64,000 nucleotides of DNA from Lacinutrix sp. MedPE-SW (lineage in GTDB: Bacteria; Bacteroidota; Bacteroidia; Flavobacteriales; Flavobacteriaceae): contig NZ_MPCX01000004.1 in NCBI RefSeq assembly GCF_001874145.1, forward strand, positions 1 to 64,000, read 5' to 3'. Position 1 is the first letter of the stretch. Each line of letters opens with the position of its first letter. Both the position numbers and the translations under genes were made by a program. Below are positions 62,908 to 64,000 of the stretch, in pieces. Under the pieces are notes generated by a model that was given only the letters and a program-made list of their open reading frames with translations, ran no database searches and was not told where the DNA came from.

Positions 62908-63294
62908 TTATTTACTAAAAAACATTTTTATAGCAACTAATATAAGTAAAATACTAAAGATTTTTTTTAATAAAGATTCACTTATTGAAATGGCTAATTT
63001 TGTACCAAAGTAACCACCTAAAACAAAACACACTGCAATAATTAATGCATATTTAAAATTTATAGGGTTTTCTCCTGTTTTATGATAAGTATAAGCTGCT
63101 AAAAAGGTAACAGGTACTGCCAAAACAGCTAAACTAGTACCTTGTGCCTGATGCTGTGTATAACCAAGAGCAAACACCATTAATGGTACCATAATTACGC
63201 CACCACCAACACCAAACATACCACTAAATAAACCTGCTAAAAGTCCAACAACTATTAATATTAATATTATTTGTAAATCCATTTTTACTTTCAT
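62908..63294 (-). CDS. Half-size TauE/SafE family transporter
   Basis: 128 residues with about four membrane segments. The family motif LLAGLFSGMFGVGGGVIMVPLMV is at the N-terminus and a repeat-like segment FVLGGYFGTKLAISIS follows. Full-length TauE/SafE proteins have two such halves (~250 residues), so this form would need to dimerise. Possible sulfite or organosulfonate-linked anion export; substrate uncertain. A start 12 bp further in (MDLQIILIL) is equally possible. Confidence 0.85.
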   Translation of the reverse strand: MKVKMDLQIILILIVVGLLAGLFSGMFGVGGGVIMVPLMVFALGYTQHQAQGTSLAVLAVPVTFLAAYTYHKTGENPINFKYALIIAVCFVLGGYFGTKLAISISESLLKKIFSILLILVAIKMFFSK

Positions 63295-63331
63295 TGATTT
63301 TAGTTTTGCAACAGTATTAGTGTTTTGTAAC

Positions 63332-64000
63332 TTATAATAATGGTGCCCATAATTTGCAAAAAGCTTCTTTTAATTTTTCAAGATTAGACCTATTTTGCCA
63401 TTCTTGTGGGTTCATTTCTTCAGCATTTTTTAAATCTTCAAAAAATATCGATTTTAATTCTTTACTTGTTTGTTTGTGGTAGATAACGGCATTAATTTCA
63501 AAATTAATATTAAAACTTCTATAATCTGTATTTGCTGTACCAATGGTAGAAAAAATATCGTCTATTACCATGGTTTTAGCATGTATGAAACCTTTAGTAT
63601 AGCGATATACTCTTATGTTAGCATTAAATAAACGTTGTAAATAAGAATTTGTGGCGTATTTAGCTATTTTAGAGTCACTTTCGTCTGGAATTAATATTCT
63701 TACATCTATACCACTTCTAGAGGCTATTTGTAAAGCCATAATAATTTCATCATTTGGTATAAAATACGGTGTAGTTAAATATATATAATCGTCTGCAGAT
63801 GAGATTGCGCTAAACATAGCATCCATAATATTTGCCCAATCTGTATCTGGGCCACTTGCTGCTATTTGTACGGCAACATCATCTTCACAAGGTTTATTAG
63901 GAAAATAGTCTTTAGAAATGTTTTTAATTTTAGAATTTGATACAAATTGCCAATTGGTTAAAAATTGAACTTGCAGTGTAACAACTGCCTCACCTTCTAG
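63332..64000 (-). CDS. cls: Cardiolipin synthase (5' end outside window)
   Basis: The frame stays open from the stop at 63332 to the window end, so only the C-terminal ~222 residues are present. The second phospholipase-D motif HAKTMVIDD (H-x-K-x4-D) with GTANTDYRSFNINFEI is complete, and IYLTTPYFIPNDEI and VRILIPDESDSK are typical of bacterial Cls. It condenses phosphatidylglycerol into cardiolipin at the inner membrane. The first HKD motif lies outside the window. Confidence 0.93.
   Translation of the reverse strand, partial: LEGEAVVTLQVQFLTNWQFVSNSKIKNISKDYFPNKPCEDDVAVQIAASGPDTDWANIMDAMFSAISSADDYIYLTTPYFIPNDEIIMALQIASRSGIDVRILIPDESDSKIAKYATNSYLQRLFNANIRVYRYTKGFIHAKTMVIDDIFSTIGTANTDYRSFNINFEINAVIYHKQTSKELKSIFFEDLKNAEEMNPQEWQNRSNLEKLKEAFCKLWAPLL

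Overview
The window is chromosomal DNA of a marine-type Flavobacteriaceae bacterium (phylum Bacteroidota). The evidence is its low G+C, strong TTA/AAA codon preference, promoters of the Bacteroidota form (TTTG, about 20 bp, TAnnTTTG), type IX secretion (T9SS) C-terminal sorting domains, SusC/Oar-like TonB receptors with carboxypeptidase-regulatory domains, several DUF families typical of Flavobacteriia (DUF6090, DUF4252, DUF4421) and the gene order rpsF-rpsR-rplI. No rRNA, tRNA, CRISPR array, phage or intact insertion sequence was seen.

Layout. 1-6903: three T9SS cargo genes, the first cut by the window edge; the second and third share a duplicated C-terminal module. 6975-14563: hisS, a small conserved protein, a GDPD lipoprotein, an Oar-like TonB receptor and the ribosomal operon rpsF-rpsR-rplI, all on the minus strand. 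14763-21716: a LytTR response regulator, priA, DUF2147, YihY, nadC, rlmH and an ITP/XTP pyrophosphatase. 21982-28018: an accessory stretch with DUF6090, an exported acetolactate decarboxylase, a membrane fatty-acid hydroxylase, a secreted unknown, a DUF4375 protein and an AAA ATPase. Several of these genes are separated by a recurring intergenic repeat whose ends form an imperfect inverted repeat, like a gene-cassette array; one repeat holds the 3' remnant of a second ATPase gene. 28127-31257: an OxyR / exported catalase / exported ankyrin oxidative-stress module with paired 17-bp palindromes between the divergent genes. 31443-46000s: a DEAD-box helicase with a structured leader, then mostly housekeeping genes (TrmH-like methylase, sirtuin, ABC-F ATPase, purB) and an ECF sigma operon with two DUF4252 proteins. 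47294-49400: an S41 protease and a PP-loop ATPase. 49473-55661: a vitamin B12 uptake locus, with btuB and a btuG-like beta-propeller lipoprotein behind a cobalamin riboswitch on the minus strand and btuF-btuC-btuD divergent on the plus strand. 55734-64000: rmuC, a thioesterase, a T9SS cupredoxin, carB, rpmH (not found by a 60-residue ORF cutoff), a TPR-like membrane protein, a half-size TauE/SafE protein and a cardiolipin synthase cut by the window end.

The most interesting regions are the cassette-like array (about 23.5-26.6 kb) with its ATPase remnant and palindromes, the oxyR/katA/ankyrin control region, and the complete B12 uptake locus. Functions are read from motifs and remembered families; no database search was run.
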